Notes: generated by a model not told the origin, from the sequence alone. Shown: positions 24,883-36,737, counted from the first letter of the stretch. The stretch is 64,000 bases of DNA from Lates calcarifer (GCF_001640805.2 NW_026116148.1:16001-80000), one strand, 5' to 3'. Made by a program: numbers and translations.

Positions 24883-27800
24883 ATGTTGGTGGCGTTCGTG
24901 ATCCTCCTGCACAGTAAGAAAACCTTCCACCAAACTCCACGATTAAAAAAGAAAGAGTGTTTAGACTTCTTTCTCTGCGCGCATGCGTGCACACACACAC
25001 ACACACACACACACACTTCCTCAGTAACGGTGAAGTCTCGTTATCTGAGTCAAAGTGGGAAGAAGCTGGGGTGAGTGAGATAACAGGAAGTGGTGTCTTT
25101 CTATGTCACATGTCACAACTTCAATAGAGAAGAGTGTAGCTGCGATGAAACAACACACACGCCTGTTTAACAGCATGTCATGAGTTTCCTGGTTTCCTGT
25201 GCAGTTCACAGACAGTTAACAGGTGAGGTCTGAGGCAATAAACAGGGCAGGTTGAGTCAGAAAAACAGTGGAGGTCTGAGAGCTGATGTTGAAATGTTCA
25301 GACAGAAGCTTCATGAAGAAAGTTAGCAGCAGCTACAGGCTGTTTCTGACTCTGTGGCCTCATGTCTCCAGCTCATGTTTGGCAGCTTTGATTTGAGGGA
25401 AACAATCACAGCATAACTGGTTCCACTGGTTTTAAACAACAGGAAGTATCAGACATCTGACCTTTGACCTGTCTTAGTAAATAAATGACCATGGTATCAG
25501 GATGATTCTGAGTTCAGTCAGACAACATTGCAGATACACAGACTAAGTCAAAATGTAAATAGTAGTAGTAATAATAGATAATAATAATATAAAATAATAA
25601 TAATAATAATAATAGTAATAATAATAATAATGGTAATAATAATAATTATTAATTTAATTATTGTAGCATCATGGGTTGAGCTGGATCATGGGAGCAGCAG
25701 GAGACTCTCCAGCTCTGGAGGCAGAACCCTGCAGTGAGAGACAGTAGCAGAGAGAGAGAGAGAAGCACAGCCTGGGCAGTAATGTGCTTGAGGGAAGAAC
25801 ACACAGTTAAAGTGATGCAGTGATATTAAGACAGTTAATAATAATCTCGTCGGCAGGACATCATGGACAACATTTACTAACTATTAATCTTAACTGATGC
25901 ATTGAGACTGACCCAACCCGCCAAGGGAAAAATGGTATCCTGAAATAGGAACCAGAATAATGTGCTAGTTAAAAGTTAAGGCATAAAGATGAGTTTTTAG
26001 TTTGGATTTAAAGGCCTCAACTGAGTCAGCCTGTCTAATATCACTAGGGAGGTTGTTCCAGAGGAAGGGGGCCCGATAGGAGAAGGCCCTGCAGCCTGCT
26101 GACTTCTTTTTGACTCTAGGGACAGACAGCAGCCCTGCACTCTGAGAACGCAGAGCACGCGAGGGAATATAAGGGTTAAGAAGATCAGACAGGTATGAGG
26201 GGGCTAGTCCATTTAGAATTTTATAAGTCATTAAGAGAACTTTAAAGTCTGATCTAACATGAATAGGGAGCCAGTGAAGGGAGGCTAGAACTGGAGTAAT
26301 GTGGACAAACCTTCTCGATTTGGTCAGCATTCTAGCTGCAGCATTCTGAACCATTTGCAGACTTTTAGTGCTAGCACGCGGTAGTCCTGAAAGCAAAACA
26401 TTACAATAATCCAGTCTAGAGGAAACAAAGGCATGGACTAGAATTTCAGCATCTGCCATGGAGAGAAAAGACCGAATCCTAGCTATATTGCGTAGGTGAA
26501 AAAAGGCGGTCTTTGTAATGTCTTTAATATGCTGATCAAAGGAAAGAGTACGATCAAGTGTGACACCCAGATTTTTGGCTGTTGTACTTTGAGAGATAAC
26601 ACAGTTGTCAAGGGATATAGTTACATGATCGAACTGGTGTCTATATCGTGCTGGGCCAATAACCAGCATTTCTGTTTTGTCTGAATTAAGAAGCAGGAAG
26701 TTTTGAGACATCCAGCTTTTAACAGATGACAAGCAGATCTCTAATTCCCTAATTTGAGAGGCATTGTCAGCCTTTATAGGCACATATAGCTGGGTATCAT
26801 CAGCATAACAGTGAAAATTAATTCCATGACTCCGAATAATTTGGCCAAGAGGAGAAATATAAAGAGAGAAAAGCAGGGGGCCAAGAACAGAACCCTGGGG
26901 TACTCCATATTTCACATCAGAGAAGGCTGATACAGTGTTATTACAAGAGACACACTGAGTTCTGTCAGATAAGTAAGATTTTAACCAGCTGAAGGCCAGG
27001 CCAGAGATTCCAAATCTATTTTCCAGTCGGTCCATGAGTATACGGTGATCTACAGTATCAAAGGCTGCACTAAGATCAAGTAATATGAGCAGAGAGGTGG
27101 AGTCTGAATCTAGAGAGAGTAGCAGATCATTTACTACTTTAGCAAGTGCTGTTTCAGTAGAGTGAAAGGCCCTAAAAGCAGACTGATACGGTTCAAATAG
27201 ATTATTATCAGCTAAATGAGCTGAAAGCTGCTGATACACCACTTTTTCTAGTATTTTAGAGAAGAATGGGAGATTTGAGACAGGCCGATAGTTACCTAAA
27301 GACCCAGGATCAAGGTGTGGTTTCTTAAGTAAAGGTTTAACCACAGCTGTTTTAAAGCTAGAAGGAACAGTGCCAGTCGTCAACGATAGATTCACATGTA
27401 AAATGAAAGGTAAAAACCTGCTCTGAACATACACTGATCTGAAGCTGGTAACTCTCCACCTCCACCCTCAAAGACTGAACATGACAGTCAGCAGGTCTCA
27501 GTAAGTTTGACCCGCTTTGTTCAGGGTTCAGTCCAGAGGGTGGAGGTCTGGATTCAGTCTGTTCCTGGAGGCTGATGTTTTCTGTCTCTCTGTCCTCAGT
27601 TTCCCAGCATGCCCTGGGTGTACAGGTGTATGAGGGGGCAGAGTCAGTCCTGCTGCCCTGTCAGGTCAGTGTCTTTCTCACTGAGGAGTCCATGGTGGTC
27701 TGGACCCGTGAAGACTTCAGAGACCCGATTGTTCATGCTCGTCAGCAGAGCGGAGACGTCCTCAGAGACCAGAACCATCGTTACACCAACCGAACGTCGA

Positions 27801-28139
27801 TGAGGACGGACGCTCTGCAGACTGGAGACCTCAGCCTCACGCTGAGGAATCCAACCTACAGTGACAGTGACACCTACACCTGCACCGTCACAGAGTTCGG
27901 AGAAGAACTGAGCCGGACTGAAGTACAACTGAGCGTCACAGGTCAGTGCTGCAGACACAGGTCAGAGGTCAGAGGTCAGAGGTTTTTACTAATTTCATTA
28001 AAGACTGTCATGTTGTTCTCCTCCAGCCTGGCCTGAGGTCTCCAAAGGTGTCCTGATGTCCCTGCTCTCCCTGGTTGTCCTGATTATCATCGCTGTTGTT
28101 GCCTTTGTCAGAATGTATAAAAAGATTGACGAAGGTATG

Positions 28140-28182
<43 letters not shown>

Positions 28183-28907
28183 ACACGTGTCAGTATTCAC
28201 TGTGTTTTCAGTGTGTTTGCACTCTGCTAAAACTCCAGTATGGAGTTTACTAAGCTGAGCAGGAAGGAGTAAAGATCTCCACTGCTTCTGGAGGACTGTA
28301 GGCTGCCATTAAATCTGCTGCGAGGATCAACGGCGCGGTGGTGATTTTTTGGAGAAGCAGCTGTCCAGCGTGGAGGAGGAGGAGGAGGACGGAGCTGGAG
28401 ACAGCCAGCCTCAGTCTGACCTGTACCTGTCTGTTAAAGCACAGCAGGAGGACGTGTGAAGTCATGTCTGCTGCACTGACCTGTTCTTATTCTTTTTCCT
28501 CCTCCACTTAAAATAAGGCACCTATGTAACTGAGCTGTCCTCTGGCAGTGTGTAATGAAGGGCATTTAAATTCAAGTTCTCTCTCTGTCTGTCCCTATCC
28601 CATACAGACTGTGCCATACTTTTCACTAGTGTCATGGTGACCCTGCTTCTTCTGGCTGCTTTTACCTGTTTCATCATATATAAAAAGACGATGGATGGAG
28701 AGGGTATGTAGAGAGACTGTCTCTGTGTCTCCACTTCACTAATTCAGTCTCATGAAGTTCATTAACTATCAGTTTGGATCTGTGACTAATAATTCATGTC
28801 ATAACTAAAACCAATATTATCCTGTCCAGTGAGTGAAGGTGGAAGGATTTAGAGTTCACAAACCAGACCAGCAACACATTCAATACTCAGAGGGATACAA
28901 CATACAG

Positions 28908-28969
<62 letters not shown>

Positions 28970-30247
28970 GGTAAATAAGGTGCTAACTGAAAGTTCAGCT
29001 GTAAAGATGAGTTTTCAGTTTTAAAGGCCTCAGCAGAGTCAGACAGGCCTGACACACACTCAGATTCTTGGCTGTTTGACAAATCACACAGTTGTCAAGG
29101 GAAATAGTTACTTGACAAGCAGATCTCTAAATCCATGGTTTGAGAGGTGGTGTCATCAGCTTAACAGTGAGAAGTTATTCCATTACCATGGATAAGAGTG
29201 AAATATAAAGAGAGAAGAGCAGGAGGCCAAGAACAGAGCCCTGCAGTCCTCTCCTCAGACTATGTTGATGTGGTGTCATCATCACACTGAGTTCTATCAG
29301 TCAAGCAGCATTTGTCTTCCAATCGGTCTGTGAGTATACGATGGTCTGCTCTTTAACTCTGATCAGCTGCAGATCATCACTTTCTTTTTGCGATGCTCCT
29401 CATCACGTCAGTACATCTGATCCTGTTTATCCATTTCAGAAACACAGACCCCAGCGTGAGTTACCAAATCAAACCACTTGTTAATTCAATAATCAGGTGT
29501 TGATCTGATTGATCAGACGATCTCACTTTTTTATGTCAGAACATGACACACAGGTCTGTAGATCCTGGAGGTCATGTGACCTGCAGGTCTCACTGTGGAC
29601 ACTAGGACTCAGCTGATCCAGGTCTCTGTCTCTGTGTCCTCAGTTTCCCAGGATGCTGAGTACGTGGAATCATTTGAGGGGGCAGAGTCGGTCCTGCTGC
29701 CCTGTCAGATCCCTTCTCTTCCTCTGGACCCCACAGTGGTGTGGAGTCGCAACGATCTCAGTCCTTCAACTGTCCACCGGCGTAATGAGAGAGAGGACAT
29801 CTTTAAAAACCAGAACCAGCGTTACAGCAGCCGAACATCGATGAAGACTGACTCTCTGACAACTGGAGACCTCAGCCTCACTCTGAGTAAACTTCAGCTC
29901 TCTGACAGTGGAAACTACACCTGCTCCATCACAGCGTTTGGAAACGAGAGGAGACTGAGAGACGTACAGCTGCAGGTCAAAGGTCAGCAACAAACTACCT
30001 ACTGTAGATACAGGTCAGAGGTCAGAGGACCTCCACAGACCTGTAGAAGTAGACCATGCTAGACCAAGTAGGTCATGCTAAGCTCATTCTGTTGTTTGTC
30101 TTCATCTCGTCCACAGGATCAAACACACTCCGAGTTGGAACCTGGGTTCTCCTGGGTCTCCATGGTTTCTTTGGTGTCCTGGGTTTCCTGGGTTTCCTGT
30201 TTGTTCTTTTTTTAATATGTTTATATGTGGGTGAAAAGTACTACTGA
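24883..30247 (+). CDS. B7/butyrophilin-like V-set membrane receptor (two V exons, three membrane exons)
   Basis: Leader exon 24883-24913 ([10 protein letters not shown], donor GTAAGAAAACC) is the plus-strand counterpart of the leaders at 46679-46715 and 53384-53420; its upstream ATG is TTG here. V1 27600-27941 has LLPCQ, VVWTRED, RTSM and DSDTYTC. Membrane exon a 28027-28134 ([17 protein letters not shown]) is followed by membrane exon b 28608-28703 ([17 protein letters not shown]). V2 29644-29982 has [22 protein letters not shown] and DSGNYTC. Terminal membrane exon 30117-30247 ([17 protein letters not shown]) carries the stop. Every internal junction is phase 1, so many splice combinations stay in frame. 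It could be one gene with alternative membrane ends or two fused units sharing one leader. The family is cell-surface Ig co-receptors; the ligand is unknown. A 5'-truncated LINE lies antisense in intron 1. Confidence 0.7.
25010..25170. repeat. Dispersed repeat, copy 2
   Basis: The diverged partner of 5800-6045 (CTTCCTCAGTAACGGTGAAG, AGGAAGTGGTGTCTTT, TGCGATGAAACAACACACA). It lies in intron 1 of the plus-strand V-set gene and is again preceded by a CA tract. Confidence 0.6.
25555..25665. repeat. ATA/ATT microsatellite
   Basis: An interrupted AAT/ATA trinucleotide tract in intron 1 of the plus-strand V-set gene, on the 3' side of the antisense LINE but some 300 bp from its stop codon. Confidence 0.9.
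25965..27434 (-). mobile_element. Non-LTR retrotransposon (L2/CR1-type) reverse transcriptase, 5'-truncated
   Basis: An uninterrupted 489-codon frame encodes reverse transcriptase: [36 protein letters not shown] (motif A), [20 protein letters not shown] (motif B), the catalytic [11 protein letters not shown] (motif C), and the C-terminal segment with [20 protein letters not shown] typical of fish L2/Rex1/Maui-like elements. The apurinic endonuclease domain is missing, so the copy is 5'-truncated near 27430. The frame has no stops, which suggests a fairly recent insertion. It lies antisense to the host V-set gene in intron 1. The 3' end is probably left of 25965 in unannotated UTR; no target-site duplication was identified. 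Confidence 0.93.
28975..29365 (-). mobile_element. Degraded LINE fragment
   Basis: Stretches such as AAAGATGAGTTTTCAGTTTT, TTGGCTGTTTGACAAATCAC, CACAGTTGTCAAGGGAAATA, AGCAGGAGGCCAAGAACAGA and CGGTCTGTGAGTATACGATG match the LINE at 25965-27434 in the same order and orientation, with large internal deletions and stops. It is a decayed relative in an intron of the V-set gene. Confidence 0.75.
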
Positions 30248-30705
30248 GTGTGTTACAATCTGGTCAGCTGATCCACTGAAATTGAAAGACACACACACAC
30301 ACACACACACAGACACACACGAGCATTCTTCATCATCACTAATGTATCAGAACATAACATGGCAGTGAGCATTGATATCAATGCAGATTGAATATTCTAA
30401 TTAAAAGACTTGCTGCTGTGTCTGGTCTGTTGATGAAATAATGAGGAACTGCTCATCAGTGATTGGCTGATCATCAGCTGGTTCCTGATTCCTTCCTCAC
30501 TCGTTAATGTTCAGGTTCATGGAGAAACAGGTTTCAGGTTTCAGGTGTTCAGGGTTCAGAGTGGTCAGAAGTACGTGGACTGTCCTGGTGGAGGTCAGTC
30601 TGATATTATTGTTCTTACCAGAACCTGAAACAGGCGTTTCCATGGTGACGCAGTGGTTGTCAGTTTGGATGGTGTGAACCACTGCAAATGAATAAACATC
30701 AGTTT

Positions 30706-31020
30706 TCAATGATCTGAAAGTGTCGTTAATGTATCAGTGTAAATAATGGACCTTGTACTTTATTAAAGATAAATGTTGTGATCGTGTTTCTGAGCTGAGC
30801 ATCGTTAAGCTACATGAGGTGTTTCAGGTGAGACAGAGACGGGAGAGATTTGCAGGATTTAAAGAGTTTAAAGCAACAGAAAGCTTCACCTTCACAGCTC
30901 AGTTAGTTTCCAAGACAGAGAGAAAAACCCCAAACAAAGTCCAGGTCACTCCTACCACTCTGTGGGAATCAGGTCCAGTCCAGGTTAAATCCAGGTGAGC
31001 TGGTCTCAGGTAACACCTGA
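30706..31020 (+). repeat. 315-bp perfect repeat, copy 2
   Basis: Identical to 23500-23814, in the same orientation, about 460 bp after the terminal stop of the plus-strand V-set gene. Flanking sequence differs on both sides, so the duplication is limited to the block. Confidence 0.9.
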
Positions 31021-32209
31021 TGTGGTGAAGTCAGTAAAGCTGTAGAAATGAACAGGGTTCTCTGAGTCTTCTTTCACTAATAAGAGTTTTTCTGCTGTGG
31101 ATTAAAGCTGAAGTCAAACTGTGAGAACATCAGAGCTCTGCTGCCCCCTGCTGGAGGCTGCTTTCTCCTGCACCCTCCTCTCTGTCAACCTGAACTCTCC
31201 CCAACAACTCTGTTAAACACATGGAGCCTCAGTGTTTCCTTTACAGTGACAGGAACACGTATTAATCACAAACAGCTACAACTAACCAACAACCAACAGG
31301 TGGATCAGTGTCTCTACAACAATCTGTCCTTCATCCTTTCATCAGTCTCTGTTCTCGTCAGCTGGATTCACATTTCACTCTTTTCTTGATATGAACAAGT
31401 CTTGAAGAGAAGATCGAGGTCACTACATGTATGACTCTAACCAGGTAAAGATGATGGTGTCAGGTGTGTGGGCTGTAAACAGATCACAGCTGGAGCTGAT
31501 GGAAAGTCACCTGTGAAGGGATCGTTCAGGTTGGATCCTACAGACTCTCAGGATGTCAGGGCGGGTCAGAGACTCTCAGGATCACCTCCACACACAGGAC
31601 ACTTACCAACAAGACACAGGTGGGGCTGGAACCAGATGACAAACAGGAAGTAAGAAGACCAAAGACAAACCCGAACGAATAACTTCAAAATAAAACAGGA
31701 GACATCAAAGGTCATTTCTAGACCCAAACCATGAACCAGAAGTCGCTGTGGGGACGGACAGCAGCAACAGGAAACGTGGTTTCCATCAGAGAATAAAGCT
31801 TCAACAGCTTCAGTGTTTGTAAAACGCTCCATCGTTCTCATAGAGGCTGGTTGTTGTTTGTGCCTGTTGTGTTTCTCAGTGAACCAGGAGTCTGTATCTT
31901 CCTCTGAATCCTCTGAGGAGTTTCATCAAAACAAAAAGTCTTTCCTCTGCTCAGTCCTCCTGGATGGAAAACGTCCTGACATCAAAGATGAAGAACTGAT
32001 GAGAACCTGACGTCTTTAAAACACCTTTATTATTTCAGAGCAGGAAACTCAGGACAAACACACATTTAACCTTCAGTCACTGACAGGAAGTAAACAACAA
32101 CAAACTCCTTCACAACATGAGAGGAAAGTACAGGAGAGAGTTCGTTCAACAGCAACAAGGAACTGATCACAGAGTAAACTGTTGAAGCAGACAGAGCTGT
32201 GAGGCCTCT
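31021..32209. other. Intergenic, no gene recognised
   Basis: Short open frames here have no splice or homology support. The part near 32210 is the 3' side of the minus-strand Fc-receptor-like gene. Confidence 0.45.
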
Positions 32210-35200
32210 TCACAGCTCATGCTCAGTGGTGACATCAGCAGTGACGTCATCATACTCTTCATCCTCTCCTCCTCCTCCAACAGGTGGGGTCGTCTCCATG
32301 GAGACGGCTGCTTTGTTTCCTGTCTTCCTGCCGCAGCAGATGGACACCAGCAGGACGGAGCAGATGCAGTACGGACAGAAGACCACTAGATGGCAGAAGA
32401 GTCTCACTACAGGGACACAGGAGGCAGGAGGAGAGGAAGGAGGAGATGAAGGAGGAGGAGGAGGAGGAGGAGGAGGAGGAGGGGAGAGGAAGGAGGGGGA
32501 GGAGGAGGGGGAGGAGGAGGAGGAGGAGTTTGATTTCATTTATTCAGTTTCATGTTATTGATTATCTTCCTTGATCCATTGATTTTCTGTTCCTCAATTA
32601 ATCAGTAATAAATCCAGATCCTGATCAGGACGTCCTGCTCTGACAGGAGACCATCTGACCTCTGACCTGCACCTACCTGTTTCCTCACCTGCAGAAACAG
32701 TCAGTCCAGACAGCAGCAGCACAGACACACCTGCAACAGGAGGACAGAGGACACTGAGGGTCAGAGGACACTGAGGGACAGAGGACACTGAGGGTCAGAG
32801 GACACTGAGGGTCAGAGGTCACTGAGGGTCAGAGGACACTGAGGGACAGAGGACACTGAGGGTCAGAGGACACTGAGGGTCAGAGGTCACTGAGGGTCAG
32901 AGGACACTGAGGGTCAGAGGTCACTGAGGGTCAGAGGACACTGAGGGACAGAGGACACTGAGGGTCAGAGGTCAGTGAGGGTCAGAGGTCAGTGAGGGTC
33001 AGTGAGGGTCAGAGGTCACTGAGGGTCAGCTCACCTGCAGCAGTCAGCAGGAACAGGCCTGCACCTGGAGAACAGAAGCATCAACAATGTGAATGTGAGA
33101 ATGAGAGGAGGAGGAGCAGCTGATGGACTGATGACAGGAAGACTGAGAGCGAGGACGGTGGAGAGGAACAGGAAGAGGACTCACAGCAGAGACAGGAGGT
33201 CGGTGTCCATCCTGAACCTGAAGAAAGACCAGACACAGAGTTCACACTGTGTTCTCCACACGCTCACTGAGCACTTTATTAGGAACACCTGTACACCTGC
33301 TCCCTGATCCAATCAGCCAATCAGGAGGCAGCAGTCCTGCAGATACAGAACCTCAGAGGGAGGACGTCAGGGTCAGACATTCATAGAGAGGAGGACTCAC
33401 AGAGACAGGAGGTCAGCTGGTTCCTCCACCGCACAAGACCAACCAGGACCAGGACCAGGAGAACCAGAGAACCCAGAGCTGCTACGACTGGGAGGAGGAG
33501 GGAGGAGGGGGGAGGAGGAGGAGGAGGAGGAGGAGGAGGAGGGGAGGAGTTAGAGGGAAGAGTAGGAGCAGAGGAAGGAGAAGGAGGAGGAGGAGGAGGA
33601 GGAGGAGGAGGAGGAGAGGAAGGAGGAGGAGGAGGAGGAGAGGAAGGAGGAGCTGCAGGAGAGATGAATAGAACCTGGTTCAGTGCAGTGATCAGTTTAT
33701 TATCAGGTCAGCAGGTTAGTTCATATCTTTAAACTGTCATAGAAACAGGAAGTGATGTCACTGACCTCTGACCCTCAGTCTGCTCTGAGGAGAGTCAACA
33801 CCTTTGTTTCTGTAACACCAGTAGAGACCTTCATGAGACTGTTGGACTTTACTGAGGGGGAGTTCTCCATCAGGTCCAGATCCAAGGTCTTTACCATCCC
33901 TGAAGAAAAAAGCCTTGAATCTGTTGTTGTCTTTGTCTCTACAGCGCAGAGTGACATCACTTCCTGTCATCACAGGAAGTGCAGGGATCTCCAGAATAAC
34001 TGGAACACCTGAACCACAGAGACACAGACAGAGTTTCACCAACAGACCTGAACCACAGAGACACAGACAGAGTTTCACCAACAGACCTGAACCACAGAGA
34101 CACAGACAGAGTTTCACCAACAGACCTGAACCACAGAGACACAGACAGAGTTTCACCAACAGACCTGAACCACAGAGACACAGACAGAGTTTCACCAACA
34201 GACCTGAACCACAGAGAAACTACAGGATGGAAACACTGACCTGCTTTATCAGTTACTGTGTTAATGACACTGATGTTGATCTGATCAGCTCTGTCTTCAC
34301 ACCAGTAACCTCCAGAGTCTGAGAGACTGAGACCAGAGATGTTACAGGAGGAACCATCAAACCTCCCAAATCCTGAAGCTGGTCCACAGTCCTCAGTCTG
34401 TCCTCCTCTGGTCCTCTTTACTGTCTGTCCATCAGAGACCACCTGTCCCTCACATCTCAGAGAGACGGACTCTCCTTCAAAGAACTGGAGACGGTTTGGA
34501 CTGACATTCAGAGAGACTGGAGGACAGACAGTCAGACAGACAGACAGTCAGTCAGTCAGACAGACAGACAGACAGTCAGACAGACAGTCAGACAGACAGA
34601 CAGACAGACAGTCAGACAGACAGACAGTCAGACAGACAGTCAGACAGACAGTCAGACAGACAGACAGACAGACAGTCAGACAGACAGTCAGACAGTCAGT
34701 CAGAGTAAATGTATCTGTATTATTATTGGAGTCAGTGACTGTTTTCTCTTCCATCAGCTCACCTGCAGAAACAGTCAGTCCAGACAGCAGCAGCACAGAC
34801 ACACCTGCAACAGGAGGACAGAGGACACTGAGGGTCAGAGGTCAGTGAGGGTCAGAGGACACTGAGGGACAGAGGACACTGAGGGACAGAAGACACTGAG
34901 GGTCAGAGGTCACTGAGGGACAGAGGTCACTGAGGGTCAGAGGTCACTGAGGGACAGAGGTCACTGAGGGACAGAGGACACTGAGGGACAGAGGTCACTG
35001 AGGGTCAGAGGTCACTGAGGGACAGAGGACACTGAGGGTCAGAGGAGGGACAGAGGACACTGAGGGTCAGAGGAGGGACAGAGGACACTGAGGGACAGAG
35101 GTCACTGAGGGTCAGAGGACACTGAGGGACAGAGGACACTGAGGGACCAGAGACCAGGATTCTGTCAAATAAAGCTTCATCAGTGAGACGTCCTCGTAGG

Positions 35201-35651
35201 TTCACGTTGGAGCACAGGAACCATGTGACTGCAACGTTCAGCACCTTTGTTGTAGGTTAAAGTGCAGACGCTCAGAAACAGACAGGAAACAGAGAACAGA
35301 GCAGCTGTTAGCACGTCATGGAGCTGTACGATCAGCTCAAAGGTCACATGACCAGTTCTACAAGATCAACTCTAATGGACACAACAGCAACGTAGGAACA
35401 AACAACAGGAACCTCCAGGATCGACATGAGTTCATTACATACAACAAGGCTTCACCTCTACACTGGACATTTGACTGTTACTGTTCTGAAGGAAAGGAAC
35501 AGGTCAGAGACCAGAGTCCAGGTCTCAGTCTGGGTCCTGGTCCAGCTCAGACTCAGACTGTTTCTGTGTAGTGAGTGAGTGAGTGAGTGAGTGAGTGTAG
35601 GAGGTCAGTGTTTGACTCACCGAGGAGCAGAGACACAGACGGAGTCTTCAT
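32210..35651 (-). CDS. Fc-receptor-like two-Ig-domain receptor locus
   Basis: Exons in transcript order, all phase 1: leader 35621-35651 (MKTPSVSLLL) and 34763-34804 (VSVLLLSGLTVSA); Ig1 34241-34516 (LNVSPNRLQFFEG, SLRCEG, DSGGYWC); Ig2 33766-34008 (ALPVMTGSDVTLRC, HEGLYWC); transmembrane 33401-33487 (LGSLVLLVLVLVGLVRW). Further left are candidate small exons 33185-33217, 33035-33064 and 32689-32730 (the last is an exact copy of the second leader exon), and a membrane-plus-tail exon 32210-32406 (FCPYCICSVLLVSICCGRK, ending VTTEHEL). That last exon is homologous to the frameshifted gene at 18477-21031 and lacks the intron found there between membrane and tail. The left part may be alternative 3' exons or the remnant of a second receptor that lost its Ig exons. 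Proline-rich stalk-like CCT tracts precede both membrane exons. Function by family: an immune cell-surface receptor; the ligand is unknown. Confidence 0.65.
32743..33030. repeat. ~17-bp minisatellite, copy 1
   Basis: An array of units like GAGGACACTGAGGGTCA with AGAGGTCA variants, in the intron beside the duplicated leader-type exon 32689-32730. The same exon and array recur at 34763-35150, so exon and array were duplicated together. Confidence 0.9.
33491..33658. repeat. GGA/TCC tract next to Fc-receptor-like transmembrane exon
   Basis: An interrupted GGA repeat. In transcript orientation it reads mostly CCT (proline) codons directly upstream of the membrane exon, so it may be either intron or a retained Pro-rich stalk. 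A similar tract lies at 32420-32530 before the second membrane exon. Confidence 0.8.
34011..34213. repeat. 39-bp minisatellite, five copies
   Basis: Units start at 34011, 34050, 34089, 34128 and 34167, with a partial sixth at 34206. They fill the intron between Ig1 and Ig2 of the Fc-receptor-like gene and are nearly identical to each other. Confidence 0.95.
34527..34703. repeat. CAGA/GTCA tetranucleotide tract
   Basis: An interrupted GACA repeat with GTCA steps in the intron just before the Ig1 acceptor of the Fc-receptor-like gene. Confidence 0.95.
34812..35150. repeat. ~17-bp minisatellite, copy 2
   Basis: The same family as 32743-33030, again directly following an identical 42-bp leader exon (34763-34804). 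Confidence 0.9.
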
Positions 35652-35794
35652 GTTGTCTGGATGACGACTGAATGTCAGTCTGAGCAGCAGAGCGACGCCT
35701 TCAGCTTCACTTCCTGTTCACAACTTTAACACGTCACAGCTGTTAGAGTCACTGAGGACACCAGCACCTAAACACACCACTGCTGATGGTGTTA

Positions 35795-36030
35795 GCGCTG
35801 TCCCTGAACGCACCACGCTCAGTCTGACTGCAGTCTCTGGTGTCACTGCTGTCCCTGAATGCACCGCGGTCAGTCTGACTGCAGTCTCTGGTGTTACCAG
35901 TGTCCCTGAAAGCACCACGGTCAGTCTGACTGCAGTCTCTGGTGTTACCAGTGTCCCTGAACGCACCGCGGTCAGTCTGACTGCAGTCTCTGGTGTTACC
36001 AGTGTCCCTGAAAGCACCGCGGTCAGTGCA
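35795..36030. repeat. 51-bp minisatellite, about five copies
   Basis: Units contain GTCAGTCTGACTGCAGTCTC and TGTCCCTGAACGCACC. The 51-bp length is a multiple of three, so frames stay open through the array on the minus strand (17-aa periodic translations). No splice signal, start context or homology supports a protein. Confidence 0.9.
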
Positions 36031-36339
36031 CAAACAGTCCTCAAACTCAGTCTGTTTGTTTTCACAGTGTTTACGAGGTGTGATGATAAAGCTCAGAGTG
36101 GTTGTTTCCTTTGAACAATGATGCTCATGTTTGTTCCTGTTTTCATCTTTTTTCCATTGAAGGTTGTTGTGAATGTTAAGAGGCGTCACTGAGCCTCCTC
36201 TGCTCAGTTTACAGCTCAATATACTGAGCTGCTGATTCTGTCTGAGCTTCATATCAGACAGTTGCAGGTCATCCAGGTCTTAATGTCCTTCAAGCTTCAA
36301 CTTTAACTCACTGATTGGTTTCATCAGCTTCTTTAACAA

Positions 36340-36530
36340 ATATACTATCATATATAATAATAGATAATAGAGCATCATCTGCATAACAATGAACGTTTCC
36401 TAAAGGAAGCAAATACAAGGTGAAACTGGTCCAAGACCAGAACCCTGAGGACACTGTTTTGTGAAGGATCTTATAGAGGAAGTGAAGGTTAGATATGGGT
36501 CTATGTTTGGCTGATACACCTGGATTCTCT
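36340..36530 (-). mobile_element. Degraded LINE fragment
   Basis: Matches such as CATCATCTGCATAACA, CCAAGACCAGAACCCTGAGG and GGCTGATACACCTGGATTC (minus-strand remains of the reverse transcriptase region) resemble the LINE at 25965-27434. Heavily deleted. Confidence 0.55.
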
Positions 36531-36726
36531 GGATTTCACCTCCTCCTGAGTTAGTATCAACATTAAATCAGCTGTTAGAGAGTGAAGCTGTTTTCTAACG
36601 TCTGACAGACCCTGATGAATCTGGGTCCTCATCCTCTATCAGAGAACTGAAGCCTGATCAGCTCAAAAAGCTTTGTCCTGATTAAATCTGAACGTTCGAG
36701 CTTGAACATGCTTCAGGTCTTCCAGC

Positions 36727-36737
36727 GACAGACAGAC

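Noticed and set aside
33185..33217. ATG-containing small exon as the leader of a separate Fc-receptor-like gene
   Set aside because: Read from its ATG it ends in phase 2, which does not fit the next leader-type exon; read as an internal phase-1 exon it fits, so a separate gene start is not supported.
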